In this document: positions 1-7,494 of the stretch, in pieces | How the letters are laid out: the number at the start of each line of letters is the position of its first letter | Position numbering within the stretch: position 1 is the first letter of the stretch | The notes under the pieces: model-generated | Database searches by the model: none | Told to the model about the DNA's origin: nothing | The model's input: only the letters and a program-made list of their open reading frames with translations | Made by a program: the position numbers and the translations under genes | Assembly (NCBI RefSeq): GCF_003058165.1 | Contig: NZ_QBUC01000013.1 | Location: 1 to 64,000, forward strand | Reading direction: 5' to 3' | Length of the DNA: 64,000 nt | DNA from: Paenisporosarcina sp. OV554 | Lineage (GTDB): Bacteria > Bacillota > Bacilli > Bacillales_A > Planococcaceae

Positions 1-1
1 C

Positions 2-214
2 ATTGAATCGGTACAAAAACAATATGAATCAGACATATTTGGATTTGGTGAAGCCATTCATCGATCCAATCCGAAAGAATGGAAAAAGATTAAAGGGCAG
101 TGGAGGGATGAAGGATTTTCTGAGTTGACAGCGAATGTTAAAGTTGACGTGAAACTTCAGCATACGGGTACGGTAGGTAATTCCTTCCTAAAAGATGTAA
201 AGGAAGTTAAATAA
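2..214 (+). CDS. Ger(x)C family spore germination lipoprotein, C-terminal end (partial)
   Basis: The first 70 codons in frame 2 encode the tail of a GerAC-type protein: the run I-F-G-F-G-E-A-I-H-R followed by P-K-E-W-K-K-I-K-G-Q-W is the characteristic C-terminal signature of this family, and the ending V-K-L-Q-H-T-G-T-V-G also fits. GerC proteins are lipoproteins on the outer face of the spore inner membrane and form part of nutrient germinant receptors with A and B subunits. The start and lipobox lie upstream of the window. It is followed within 3 bases by a small membrane protein and then two GerAB genes, so this is the 3' part of a ger operon. Confidence 0.85.
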   Translation: MESVQKQYESDIFGFGEAIHRSNPKEWKKIKGQWRDEGFSELTANVKVDVKLQHTGTVGNSFLKDVKEVK

Positions 215-216
215 TT

Positions 217-453
217 ATGTTGAAATGTATAGGAATACTCCTGATTGCGGCTACCATTCTGTGGATTGAAGTTCCACCCCTATTGGAAAAAAAGTATAAA
301 AAAGAGTTACTTGTGTTTGCTATTCTTCTTGCTATTGCCGTAGGATTGAGTAGTATTACACTAGGATTTGGAAAATCTATTCCAACTCCACTAGATTTAC
401 TCACTTTTGTGTTTAAACCTCTTAATGATGTTATTGCTCATTTGTTAAAGTAA
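217..453 (+). CDS. Small two-TM germination-receptor D-type subunit
   Basis: This 78-residue protein has two hydrophobic helices (about residues 3-18 and 31-50) and a short charged loop (E-K-K-Y-K-K-E) between them. Small two-helix proteins of this size encoded inside ger operons are known as D subunits and modulate germinant-receptor function in Bacillus. The start lies 2 bases after the GerC stop, so translation is probably coupled. Assignment rests on size, topology and position; there is no catalytic motif to check. Confidence 0.7.
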   Translation: MLKCIGILLIAATILWIEVPPLLEKKYKKELLVFAILLAIAVGLSSITLGFGKSIPTPLDLLTFVFKPLNDVIAHLLK

Positions 454-486
454 AAGAACAGTGTGGAGCGGAAGGTATGATATGAA

Positions 487-1593
487 ATGATGCAAGACGT
501 TAAAATAAACTCGTACCAATTTCTAATTTTAGTTATTTTTTTTACGATTGGTACAAGTCTCTTAACTGTACCATCAGTATTAGCGGCCGACGCGAAACAA
601 GACGCTTGGATTGCCGCTATAATTGGTACGGGAATCGGGTTATTGTTCATATGGCTATTCATCACTATAGCTCTTTGGTTCCCTCACCTCACCATTATCC
701 AAATCAATGAAAAAGTATTTGGAAAATGGATAGGTAAAGCCTTTTCTGTTTTCTTTGTACTCACGACTTTACTTTATACTTCAGAACTTTTGTTTTATTG
801 TGGAACATTCCTAAACATCCATGCGCTGCCAAGTACTCCAATGGTAGTCCTAAATATTCTTATGGCGGGGGTAGTGGTGATGGGAGTCCGTCTTGGATTG
901 GAAACCATCGCTCGTTCTGCAGAAATCTTAATTGCCGTTTTCTTCGTCCTTTTTCTCATTTTAGTGTTGTTTATTTCACCTGAAATCAAGTTTGAAAACA
1001 TACAGCCTGTATTTGAGGTGGGTACAAAAAAGATCGTTCAATCATCCTTATTTTATTTCGTAGTATCTTCAGTTAATGCCGTTATTTTATTAATGATTTT
1101 TCCTTCCTTTATTAACAAAGTGAAACAAGGTAAAAAATCCTTTTTATTCGGAAACATAATAGGTGGAATCATCATTATTATTATTACATTTTTGACTGTT
1201 TCTGTATTAGGTCCTGAGAACACTGCAAGACAGTCTTATCCTAGCTATGAATTGGCTAAAAGGATAAATGTTGGGGATTTTGTACAGCGTATCGAGGGGT
1301 TAATGGCCGCACTTTGGATTATTGCGCTCTACTTTAAGACGGTACTTTATTTTTACGCTTCCGTTTTAGGTATTGCACAAATTCTAAATTTGAAAGATTA
1401 CCGCCCTTTAACATTCCCCTTAGGCATGTTTGCTGTTGTCCTTTCTCTTGTGATTTATCCTAACGTCATCTACCAACAATATTGGGACGGTACAACGGGT
1501 AATTCCTTATCATTGTCATACGGACTTTTTTTACCTCTTTTGCTGGTAGTCGTATATGCCATACGAAAAAAAACAATAAAAAAAAAAGCTTGA
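487..1593 (+). CDS. GerAB-family germinant receptor permease subunit, copy 1
   Basis: A 368-residue protein with about ten hydrophobic helices, of the usual GerB length (about 360-370). GerAB proteins belong to the APC transporter superfamily and act as the germinant-sensing B subunit in the spore inner membrane. Family features seen are I-N-S-Y-Q-F near the N-terminus, an amphipathic K-Q-D-A-W-I segment and P-S-Y-E-L-A-K-R-I-N-V-G-D-F-V-Q-R-I-E near residue 260. The start ATG at 487 follows GGAAGG at 470-475; an ATG codon follows directly. A second, very similar copy begins 1214 bases downstream. Expression is expected in the forespore, but no sigma-G promoter lies in the visible part. Confidence 0.92.
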   Translation: MMQDVKINSYQFLILVIFFTIGTSLLTVPSVLAADAKQDAWIAAIIGTGIGLLFIWLFITIALWFPHLTIIQINEKVFGKWIGKAFSVFFVLTTLLYTSELLFYCGTFLNIHALPSTPMVVLNILMAGVVVMGVRLGLETIARSAEILIAVFFVLFLILVLFISPEIKFENIQPVFEVGTKKIVQSSLFYFVVSSVNAVILLMIFPSFINKVKQGKKSFLFGNIIGGIIIIIITFLTVSVLGPENTARQSYPSYELAKRINVGDFVQRIEGLMAALWIIALYFKTVLYFYASVLGIAQILNLKDYRPLTFPLGMFAVVLSLVIYPNVIYQQYWDGTTGNSLSLSYGLFLPLLLVVVYAIRKKTIKKKA

Positions 1594-1700
1594 AATCCCT
1601 AGGAACAAAATATGCTAAAAGCCAATTCGACAATGCATTGCCAAGTCAGTGACGGGTACCCGGGAGTTCTAGTGGTGTGGAGAGGAAGATATGATATGAA

Positions 1701-2807
1701 ATGATGAAGGATGTAAAAATAAATTCGTACCAATTTCTAGTTCTAGTCACCTTATTTACCATTGGTTCGAGCATCTTGCTTGTACCATCAGGCTTAGCCC
1801 AAAATGCGAAGCAAGACGCTTGGATTGCCGCTATATTCGGGACGGGGATTGGGTTATTAATCATTTGGCTTTTTTGCACGATAGCGCAATGGTTTCCTCA
1901 TCTCACTTTTATTGAAATCAATAATAAACTCTTTGGGAAATGGATAGGGACAATATTTTCTCTTTTATTTGTGTCGATTTCTTTTCTTTATACCTCTACT
2001 CTTCTAGCTCATTCTGGAACTTTTCTAAATATCCATATGCTGCCAAGTACTCCAATGGTAGCGCTTAATATACTTATGGGAATGATTATCGTGATGGGTG
2101 TCCGTCTTGGGTTAGAGACAATCGCTAGGTCGGCCGAAATCTTAATTGTTGTTTTCTTCTTCCTATTTCTCATTTTAGTGGTGTTTATTTCACCAGAAAT
2201 CAAGTTTGAAAACATACAGCCTGTGTATGAGGCTGGTACAAAAAAAATCATTCAATCATCCCTGAATTTTGTCGTTTATTCTTCTGTCAATGCTGTTATT
2301 TTGTTAATGATTTTTCCTGCATTTATAAACAGAACTAAACAAGGTAAAAAATCCTTTTTAATTGGAAACTTAATAGGTGGAATCGTCATCATCATCATTA
2401 CATTTTTGTGTGTTGCGGTATTAGGTGCTGAGAATACTACAAGACAGATATATCCTGGCTATGAATTGGCTAAAAGGATAAATGTCGGGGATTTTGTACA
2501 GCGTATCGAGGCGTTAATGGCCACCCTTTGGATCATTGCGCTCTACTTTAAGGTGACCCTTTATTTTTACGCTTCCGTTTTAGGGATTGCACAAATTTTA
2601 AATTTAAAAGATTATCGTCCCTTAACTATACCGTTAGGCATGATTACCATTGCCCTTTCTCTTGTGATTTATCCAAACGTTATCTACCAAAAAAATTGGG
2701 ACAGTACAACGCTTGTTTCATATTCATTATTAATAGGATTATTTTTACCTCTTTTGTTAGTAGTTATATATGCGTTACGCAAAAACCAATTTAAAAAAGA
2801 AGCCTGA
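1701..2807 (+). CDS. GerAB-family germinant receptor permease subunit, copy 2
   Basis: A second 368-residue GerAB protein with the same length, topology and motifs as the gene just upstream; most of the alignment is identical and no gap is needed. The leader (GTGTGGAG then GGAAGATATGATATGAA) and the 3' flank also match copy 1, so the whole unit was duplicated. Differences cluster in the hydrophobic helices around residues 90-110 and 210-240 and near the C-terminus, where copy 2 has diverged from F-P-L-G-M-F to I-P-L-G-M-I. Two B subunits in one ger operon could give different germinant specificity; that is inference. Confidence 0.92.
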   Translation: MMKDVKINSYQFLVLVTLFTIGSSILLVPSGLAQNAKQDAWIAAIFGTGIGLLIIWLFCTIAQWFPHLTFIEINNKLFGKWIGTIFSLLFVSISFLYTSTLLAHSGTFLNIHMLPSTPMVALNILMGMIIVMGVRLGLETIARSAEILIVVFFFLFLILVVFISPEIKFENIQPVYEAGTKKIIQSSLNFVVYSSVNAVILLMIFPAFINRTKQGKKSFLIGNLIGGIVIIIITFLCVAVLGAENTTRQIYPGYELAKRINVGDFVQRIEALMATLWIIALYFKVTLYFYASVLGIAQILNLKDYRPLTIPLGMITIALSLVIYPNVIYQKNWDSTTLVSYSLLIGLFLPLLLVVIYALRKNQFKKEA

Positions 2808-2946
2808 AATCCCCTGGAAGCAAAATATACTAAAAAACCAATTCGACAATGTATTGCCATGTCGGAGATAGGACCTAATCGTTAGGTGTTTATCTGGCTT
2901 ATTTTGTCTGCAAAAGATACTAATGCTCACCTTCTGTTTTGAAGGA

Positions 2947-3281
2947 AAACCGAATTTTTATCGACGACTGGGATTGGCGTTTATTATCAAACGGATTTAA
3001 TTGCATTTGCTAACGTGGAAAGCACACGGTTTGGCAAACACAATGTGTATGTCGAACTCCCATATATTCACGTCTCCTATGATTTGCGAGGAAGAGGGAT
3101 AGGGAAAAATTATTTGAAGTTTGTTGTGAAAAAGCCAAATTATTAGGTGCTGAAAAATTGTACATAGCTGCTCATCCATCTGTTGAAACGCAACGCCTTT
3201 ATAAACAAATGGGTTGTACCTTAGCAAGTGAAATAAATGCATAAAGAACCGTTGGATTTGCAGATGGAACGATTATTGTAA
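2947..3281 (+). pseudogene. GNAT acetyltransferase remnant with frameshifts
   Basis: No intact frame, but three joined frames give a coherent GNAT C-terminal half: T-T-G-I-G-V-Y-Y-Q-T-D-L-I-A-F-A-N-V, then V-E-L-P-Y-I-H-V, the acetyl-CoA loop R-G-R-G-I-G-K, then after a frameshift near 3108 E-K-A-K-L-L-G-A-E-K-L-Y-I-A-A-H-P-S-V-E-T-Q-R-L-Y, and after a second near 3240 K-E-P-L-D-L-Q-M-E-R-L-L. The N-terminal half is missing. A terminator hairpin follows directly, so it is the 3' end of a former gene. Confidence 0.75.
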
Positions 3282-3283
3282 AT

Positions 3284-3323
3284 AAAACAGCCACCTAGAC
3301 GAAAAAGGTGGCTGTTTTATTTT
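3284..3323 (+). terminator. Rho-independent terminator
   Basis: AAAACAGCCACCT at 3284-3296 pairs with AGGTGGCTGTTTT at 3306-3318 and is followed by A then a T run. It ends the decayed acetyltransferase unit and, read on the minus strand, the small-protein genes to the right. Confidence 0.8.
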
Positions 3324-3332
3324 TTAAAATTT

Positions 3333-3497
3333 TTATGAAGTGGGTTTTTTGAGATTCTCTTCGAATGATTGACGAGGTGGGTCTTCATTTAAAGCTTGAT
3401 CCTCAAATTTATTATCAAGAAATACTTGAACTCCGTTAACACTGACAATAATATTGCTAGGATCGGAAAAGAGTTCTTTTTCACGATTGAGGCTCAA
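3333..3497 (-). CDS. Small acidic hypothetical protein (54 aa, TTG start)
   Basis: On the minus strand a TTG at 3497 lies 7 bases after GGAGTG and opens a 54-codon frame. The peptide is M-S-L-N-R-E-K-E-L-F-S-D-P-S-N-I-I, then V-S-V-N-G-V-Q-V-F-L-D-N-K-F-E-D, ending in a charged, proline-rich tail. The V-N-G-V-Q-V-F-L core reads like a short beta hairpin. It lies 30 bases downstream of the 60-aa gene on the same strand and may share its transcript. I do not recognise the family. Supporting evidence is the ribosome site, a clean stop just before the terminator and protein-like composition. Confidence 0.4.
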   Translation of the reverse strand: MSLNREKELFSDPSNIIVSVNGVQVFLDNKFEDQALNEDPPRQSFEENLKKPTS

Positions 3498-3526
3498 AAG
3501 TCTTCACTCCAATGGTTAAAGCTTGT

Positions 3527-3709
3527 TTACTTCTTGTTGTTTTTATTACGTTGGTTTGATGCTTTGCCATTTACGTTTTTATTGATTAAATCCGTGAATT
3601 CCCGAGAAAACTCTTGTCTTGCTTTTTCAGGAGACGTTTTCATCGTTTTTGGTGTTTGTGGCAATGAATTTTTGTTGTTGCTAGATGAATTGTGATTGTC
3701 TCTACCCAT
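3527..3709 (-). CDS. Small hydrophilic protein, member A of a two-member local family
   Basis: A 60-residue basic, Asn/Ser/Lys/Gln-rich protein. It has no hydrophobic segment and is probably largely disordered. It shares the order S-S-S-N-N, P-Q-T-P-K-T (or T-Q-T-P-K-T), then E-F-S-R-E-F-T-D-L-I-N-K-N with the 61-aa gene at 26222-26407, so the two are paralogues and both are likely real. Ribosome site AGAAGG lies 8 bases before the ATG. I do not know the family's function; its composition resembles small spore or stress proteins, but no SASP motif is present. Confidence 0.6.
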   Translation of the reverse strand: MGRDNHNSSSNNKNSLPQTPKTMKTSPEKARQEFSREFTDLINKNVNGKASNQRNKNNKK

Positions 3710-3801
3710 TTGTTCGCCTTCTTTCCAAAGTATTTTGTTCTTGAAAAGTATGGCTTAAAAAAGGGTTTTTTATGTGGTATGAAGGTAGAAAAAATTTTGA
3801 A

Positions 3802-4090
3802 TTAATTTTTTATTAAAGCAACTCGATATGGGAATAATGTTGCTGTCATAATGCCTTCTTTAACTGCCGGATCGTTTTCCATTAACGTAATTGCTTCTTC
3901 TTCTGAATTTACTTCCAAAATAACAATTCCAAATCCTGATGGATCCAAGAATCAGTGTGCCTTCTTGTTGCAAATTTTGTAACACCTCAAAATGGTGTTG
4001 GACGATGTTATTTTCTTTATCCGTCCAATTACTTTCATCTAATAGCGCGGGAATTAATTTGAGTTGGTATAAAAATTGTGTTTTCTCCAC
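3802..4090 (-). pseudogene. YCII-related domain protein, frameshifted
   Basis: The N-terminal frame (residues 1-49, M-E-K-T-Q-F-L-Y-Q-L-K-L-I-P) and a second frame beginning near 3944 (P-S-G-F-G-I-V-I-L-E-V-N-S-E-E-E-A, then M-E-N-D-P-A-V-K-E-G-I) join into a complete YciI-like dimeric alpha/beta-barrel protein of about 95 residues. The family signature, an internal-strand G-x-x-I-L followed by E-A-x-x-L-x-x-x-D-P, spans the break. One indel near the GGATCC at 3943 accounts for it. Functions in this family are mostly unknown. Confidence 0.7.
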
Positions 4091-4216
4091 AATTTAACCT
4101 CCATTTAAGTTTTCAGTATTATCTAACAGTAGTACAAAAAATCCTCCAATGCCAACATTCATTTTTATTAATTAAATGGATAAGGATAAATTCTTATTTT
4201 CCGCATTTCCATGACG

Positions 4217-4345
4217 CTACTCCTGTAAGACAAGCGGGATAAATTTCTGTAAAATAGTTATCTCTCCATTTTTGTGTAGATAAAATATAAAATAGATGAT
4301 TAACAAAACAAAAGATGTCAGTAATATCCCCAACCATAAAATCAC
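4217..4345 (-). CDS. Possible single-helix membrane peptide (42 aa)
   Basis: A minus-strand frame opening at a GTG (4345) or a TTG four codons later follows the purine-rich GAGGGG. The peptide begins M-I-L-W-L-G-I-L-L-T, continues with a strongly hydrophobic helix to Y-L-H-K-N-G-E, and ends with a short amphipathic tail. Length and topology would fit a small membrane regulator or type I toxin, but no known sequence family is recognised and the ribosome site is awkwardly close to the GTG. Treat as speculative. Confidence 0.2.
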   Translation of the reverse strand: MILWLGILLTSFVLLIIYFIFYLHKNGEITILQKFIPLVLQE

Positions 4346-4451
4346 CCCCCTCACAACGTACCTTTTGAGAGAGGGGGGGTGAAAAGTTCTTCTGTTCCAA
4401 CTGCTATCGCTTGAAACAATAACGGATTTATGTATTTATTTCCTCCTTTCA

Positions 4452-4480
4452 AAATTTTTAATAAAATTTATTAAAAATTT
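4452..4480. promoter_or_regulatory. 29-bp perfect AT-rich palindrome upstream of the sensor kinase
   Basis: Left arm AAATTTTTAATAAA (4452-4465), a single central A (4466) and right arm TTTATTAAAAATTT (4467-4480) are an exact inverted repeat. A TATAAT hexamer lies downstream at 4516-4521, so the palindrome could be an upstream operator for the kinase gene at 4588. It is all A/T, so it is a poor terminator. Confidence 0.4.
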
Positions 4481-4587
4481 CGTAATATTCAAACTTTTCT
4501 TCTGGATAAATCATGTATAATCATAATAATATTTCGTTTATTATACTTGATAGACATGTATATTAATAGAAAGGAGGGGAGTAGAGT

Positions 4588-5850
4588 ATGTGGATACATA
4601 CACTGTTATTAAATGCATTCATTATTATCCTTTGTATTTTTTGCTATCAAATATTTTGGTTAGATAAAGATGGAAATAAAGTGCGTAATAATGTATTAAT
4701 TTCCTTTCTTTCATCAATTTCTACTATTCTTTGTATGACGTTCCCCTTCAGTTTTCATTTGGGATATATTTATGATTTTCGGCTTATTCCTATCATTTTA
4801 GCCTTTCTATATGGCGGTTTAAGAAGCTTTATTTTTGTCACCTTTGTTTATCTTTCTTACCGTTTTTGCTTAGGAGGAAACGGCTTTTTCCCATCAGTTA
4901 TTATTATGGTTATTTTGTTCGGTTCTATTATTGTAATATTTTATTTTGTTCGACCAGCTGATTTAGAGAAAAGGAGAAAATTCTTCGGCACACTGCTAAT
5001 TCTTATTTGCACTAGTTCTTTTTCTGTTTTTGCTATAATGAACGAAATAAAGATAGATGGAACGGCCGGCTCTGTTCGTATGCAATTTTTATGCAGTTTT
5101 ATAGTAATCAATATCCTTACGGGATTATTATCTATTTATTTAATTGAAGGAATGATTGAAAAGTTTAAAATGAAAGAAAAAATTCAAAGGGCAGAAAAAT
5201 TTTATGTGATAAGTGAATTGGCCGCCTCTTTTGCTCACGAGATTCGAAATCCACTAACTACTATATATGGATTTATTCAGTTGTTTCATAAAAATGAAAT
5301 CTCGGAAACACATAAGGATGAGTATTTACAAGTCACGCTGCAGGAGTTAGAAAGGGCACAGCTTATTATTGACGATTATTTATCATTAGGAAAACCACAA
5401 AATAATGTTACAAAAGACTCGTTAGATATTAGGCTAATTGTCAATCAAGTAATAAATAACATTTCACCGCTAGCAAGCTTACATAATATTGAAATCAAAA
5501 GCAGTATTAATGACTCACTTTCTATAAATGCAAATGCCGATAAAATAAAACAGTGTTTAATTAACATAATAAAAAATGGGATTGAAGCCATGGCTAATGG
5601 TGGGATGCTACGAATTAATGTGAAAAAGGGAAAGAATAGTATTGTGATTGAGATTATCGATTCAGGCATTGGAATGTCTCCTAATGAGATAAAGCGGATC
5701 GCCATGCCGTTTTATTCATTAAAAGAGGAGGGGACTGGGCTCGGCACTATGATTGCATATGGTATTATTAAAGAATTAAACGGGGATATAGAAATAAAAA
5801 GTGAAAAAGGGAAGGGAACATGTTTTTCAATTATTATTCCTTCATTATAA
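4588..5850 (+). CDS. KinB-like membrane sensor histidine kinase (orphan)
   Basis: A 420-residue kinase. About residues 1-195 form five to six transmembrane helices with almost no extracytoplasmic domain, the 5TM-LYT type arrangement also seen in B. subtilis KinB (428 aa). The catalytic part has the H box F-A-H-E-I-R-N-P with phospho-acceptor H217, an N box I-I-K-N-G-I-E-A-M, the G1 box D-S-G-I-G-M and the G2 box G-T-G-L-G. No response regulator is nearby, as expected for kinases that feed the sporulation phosphorelay through Spo0F. The start follows AAAGGAGGGG with good spacing. A role in sporulation initiation is inference from architecture and the orphan state. Confidence 0.85.
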   Translation: MWIHTLLLNAFIIILCIFCYQIFWLDKDGNKVRNNVLISFLSSISTILCMTFPFSFHLGYIYDFRLIPIILAFLYGGLRSFIFVTFVYLSYRFCLGGNGFFPSVIIMVILFGSIIVIFYFVRPADLEKRRKFFGTLLILICTSSFSVFAIMNEIKIDGTAGSVRMQFLCSFIVINILTGLLSIYLIEGMIEKFKMKEKIQRAEKFYVISELAASFAHEIRNPLTTIYGFIQLFHKNEISETHKDEYLQVTLQELERAQLIIDDYLSLGKPQNNVTKDSLDIRLIVNQVINNISPLASLHNIEIKSSINDSLSINANADKIKQCLINIIKNGIEAMANGGMLRINVKKGKNSIVIEIIDSGIGMSPNEIKRIAMPFYSLKEEGTGLGTMIAYGIIKELNGDIEIKSEKGKGTCFSIIIPSL

Positions 5851-6025
5851 AAGAGCCCGACATGGCCATGTTGTTTATTTAACTTTTACGTTCGAAAGCG
5901 GAACTCGTTTTCTTTATATAGGGACTGATGTAAAGCCAATATTTTGACGTAAAACTTACGATAATACAATTTTTGGAATAAAAATACCAAATTTTCCTAC
6001 GGTAAGGCGGAAATTCGGTCTATTT

Positions 6026-6265
6026 TTGCTTCTATCCAAAGGAACACAGTATTTTGAGATAAGTGGTATATCAACAGATACAGCTATTGCTGTTGAAGTG
6101 AAAAAGGAAAAATATGCAAAAGTTATATTTGCTCATAAGGCGACCTTCCATTGGATGAATTTGATTTCAAATCCTTACCTTTATCTAATTTTATTCGTAG
6201 TGGCAGTCGTACTATTTAGTTCATTACTTATGAAACCATTGACGTTGTCTCGCCTTCGGTTTTAA
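6026..6265 (+). CDS. Hypothetical membrane-anchored fragment (79 aa)
   Basis: The open frame gives a beta-rich N-terminal part (G-T-Q-Y-F-E-I-S-G-I-S-T-D-T-A-I-A-V-E-V) and one clear transmembrane helix near residues 50-68 (P-Y-L-Y-L-I-L-F-V-V-A-V-V-L-F), then a short basic tail. There is no convincing ribosome site before the ATG, and neighbouring frames look degenerate. It is most likely the end of a decayed gene. No family recognised. Confidence 0.25.
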   Translation: MLLSKGTQYFEISGISTDTAIAVEVKKEKYAKVIFAHKATFHWMNLISNPYLYLILFVVAVVLFSSLLMKPLTLSRLRF

Positions 6266-6740
6266 AGAATTCCTTCTTATTGAAGTTAAGCAATATGTTA
6301 GTTGAAGATCATTTGTCTTTTTCTATATTAACATCGGGCATTTCCTATATTATGTCAACCTATGATGTATACGTGATACAAGCCATTTGAGTAAGTGAAT
6401 CGATGTTTAGCGGAACATTTACTCTGAGGATTTTCGAGTACATTTGTAATTGGAAAAAAATAGATTAAAATAGATACAAGCAAATAAACGATTGATTAAA
6501 ATAAAATTTGAATTGGGATTTTTAATGGATCCAAGTTATATTATCGGATTAGAACAAACTTTAAACGCTATCATCGCTTCTGATTATTAATCAACTAACA
6601 GGTGCTTTACTTCAATAACAGGGGTTGCTGCGGCAGCCTTTTTCTAATGGAACTATCGGGGCAGGTTAGTTGAACACTATTAAAACTAAAATTATTCAAA
6701 TGATGAAATATTTCGTTACTTCTAGCACCATTATTTACTA
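6266..6740. other. Gene-poor, degenerate stretch
   Basis: About 480 bases without a supportable gene. An ATG at 6525 opens only 19 codons (M-D-P-S-Y-I-I-G-L-E-Q) before a stop and has no ribosome site, so it looks like the stub of a lost gene. A hairpin at 6623-6638 followed by five T residues may be the old terminator. The rest shows stop-riddled frames on both strands. Confidence 0.5.
6623..6644 (+). terminator. Short hairpin with T run
   Basis: GGTTGC (6623-6628), loop TGCG, GCAGCC (6633-6638), then TTTTT. The stem is short but GC-rich, consistent with a weak intrinsic terminator isolating the operon that follows. Confidence 0.45.
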
Positions 6741-6768
6741 TTGACTTTTTTTTGAAATAGATTAACAT
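6741..6768 (+). promoter_or_regulatory. Candidate sigma-A promoter of the XRE operon
   Basis: TTGACT at 6741-6746 is a 5/6 match to -35. TAACAT at 6763-6768, a 16-base spacing, is a 4/6 match to -10. The predicted start of transcription, near 6775, falls on the palindromic operator that follows. Confidence 0.5.
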
Positions 6769-6774
6769 GAAATC

Positions 6775-6798
6775 AACTTCACGTGAAGTTAACTTCAC
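6775..6798. promoter_or_regulatory. Two overlapping 16-bp perfect palindromes (operator)
   Basis: AACTTCACGTGAAGTT (6775-6790) and GTGAAGTTAACTTCAC (6783-6798) are both exact palindromes and share the middle half-site GTGAAGTT, giving three alternating half-sites in 24 bases. Position over the transcription start implies repression. The XRE regulator at 7243 in the same operon is the obvious candidate ligand (inference). Confidence 0.65.
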
Positions 6799-6831
6799 TA
6801 AAGGAGAATAAGTTGGTTAGGAGAGGTATGA

Positions 6832-7230
6832 TTGAAAAATCTATTCATACAGCGTTTTTTAGTCTCAACTGTGATAATTATATTGGGAATCATTCAAATA
6901 ATTCTCGATACATCACTAAGCTTTAATTTTGGCTATATCATAGTATTCATAGGTGGAATAATTTTGTTGTACTCAACAATTTCTTACATTACTTCCCGTA
7001 AGAATAAATCACTAGAAAAGGAATTATCGAAGGAGTATGACGAAAGAGATGCTTTAATTGATGGGAAAGTTGCTCACTTTTCCTTGCATATTCTGATGTG
7101 CGAAATTTTTATTCTTATGTTTATAACTAATTTTGTCGTTATCCCAACAAATACTGCATTATTTGTTGTCTTAGTATCATTAATAATTATTGAAATTGGG
7201 TCTAGAAAGTATTACAATCTTGTCCTTTAA
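6832..7230 (+). CDS. DUF2178-like four-TM membrane protein
   Basis: A 132-residue protein with four hydrophobic helices in two pairs (about 8-28, 33-52, 83-103, 108-125). The cytoplasmic loop contains K-E-Y-D-E-R-D-A-L-I-D-G-K-V-A, the E-x-D-E-R-x-x-x-I-x-x-K signature of DUF2178/DUF3796-type proteins, which typically sit next to a small XRE regulator, as here. TTG start at 6832 follows GGAGAGG by 5 bases; the ATG at 6828 is out of frame. Function unknown. The gene ends 12 bases before the regulator. Confidence 0.7.
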   Translation: MKNLFIQRFLVSTVIIILGIIQIILDTSLSFNFGYIIVFIGGIILLYSTISYITSRKNKSLEKELSKEYDERDALIDGKVAHFSLHILMCEIFILMFITNFVVIPTNTALFVVLVSLIIIEIGSRKYYNLVL

Positions 7231-7242
7231 TTCGGAGGATTT

Positions 7243-7446
7243 ATGAAAAATAGAGTAAAAGAATTGCGAATAGAATATGGAATAACGCAACAAGAATTAG
7301 CTGATAAAGTAAGTGTATCTTCTAGAACAATCATCTCATTGGAAAAACAAAAGTATAATCCATCTGTACTACTTGCATATAAAATAGCTTCAGTTTTTAA
7401 TTTATCAATTGAAGAAACTTTTATTTTTGATGAGGATGACAAATAA
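7243..7446 (+). CDS. Short XRE-family transcriptional regulator
   Basis: A 67-residue Cro/CI-type helix-turn-helix protein with the full domain and nothing else: R-V-K-E-L-R, T-Q-Q-E-L-A-D-K-V-S-V-S-S-R-T-I-I-S-L-E-K recognition region, and P-S-V-L-L-A-Y-K-I-A. The tail is acidic (D-E-D-D-K). CGGAGG lies 6 bases before the ATG. It is the middle gene of a three-gene operon of small membrane proteins and probably autoregulates through the palindromes at 6775-6798. Confidence 0.85.
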   Translation: MKNRVKELRIEYGITQQELADKVSVSSRTIISLEKQKYNPSVLLAYKIASVFNLSIEETFIFDEDDK

Positions 7447-7494
7447 TACATTTCATAAAGATGCACATATAACATAAACAACGGAGGAATTTAA

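Larger units (their letters stand above)
461..2870 (+). repeat. Tandem duplication of a 1.2-kb gerAB unit
   Basis: Unit 1 (about 461-1652) and unit 2 (about 1675-2870) align over leader, coding region and 3' flank. The post-stop flanks both read GAAATCCC-TAGGAA/TGGAAG, then ACAAAATAT or GCAAAATAT, then CCAATTCGACAATG. Because non-coding flanks match as well as coding sequence, this is a DNA-level tandem duplication, with enough point differences to be old rather than an assembly artefact. Confidence 0.85.

Noticed and set aside
1655-1672. GGGTACCCGGG between the two gerAB copies, like a cloning polylinker (KpnI/SmaI)
   Set aside because: Only two sites are adjacent and no further polylinker or vector sequence follows; the flanks align with the duplicated gerAB unit.
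3396-3695. Plus-strand 99-codon open frame
   Set aside because: It is the shadow of the minus-strand small-protein genes, which have ribosome sites and a paralogue at 26222.
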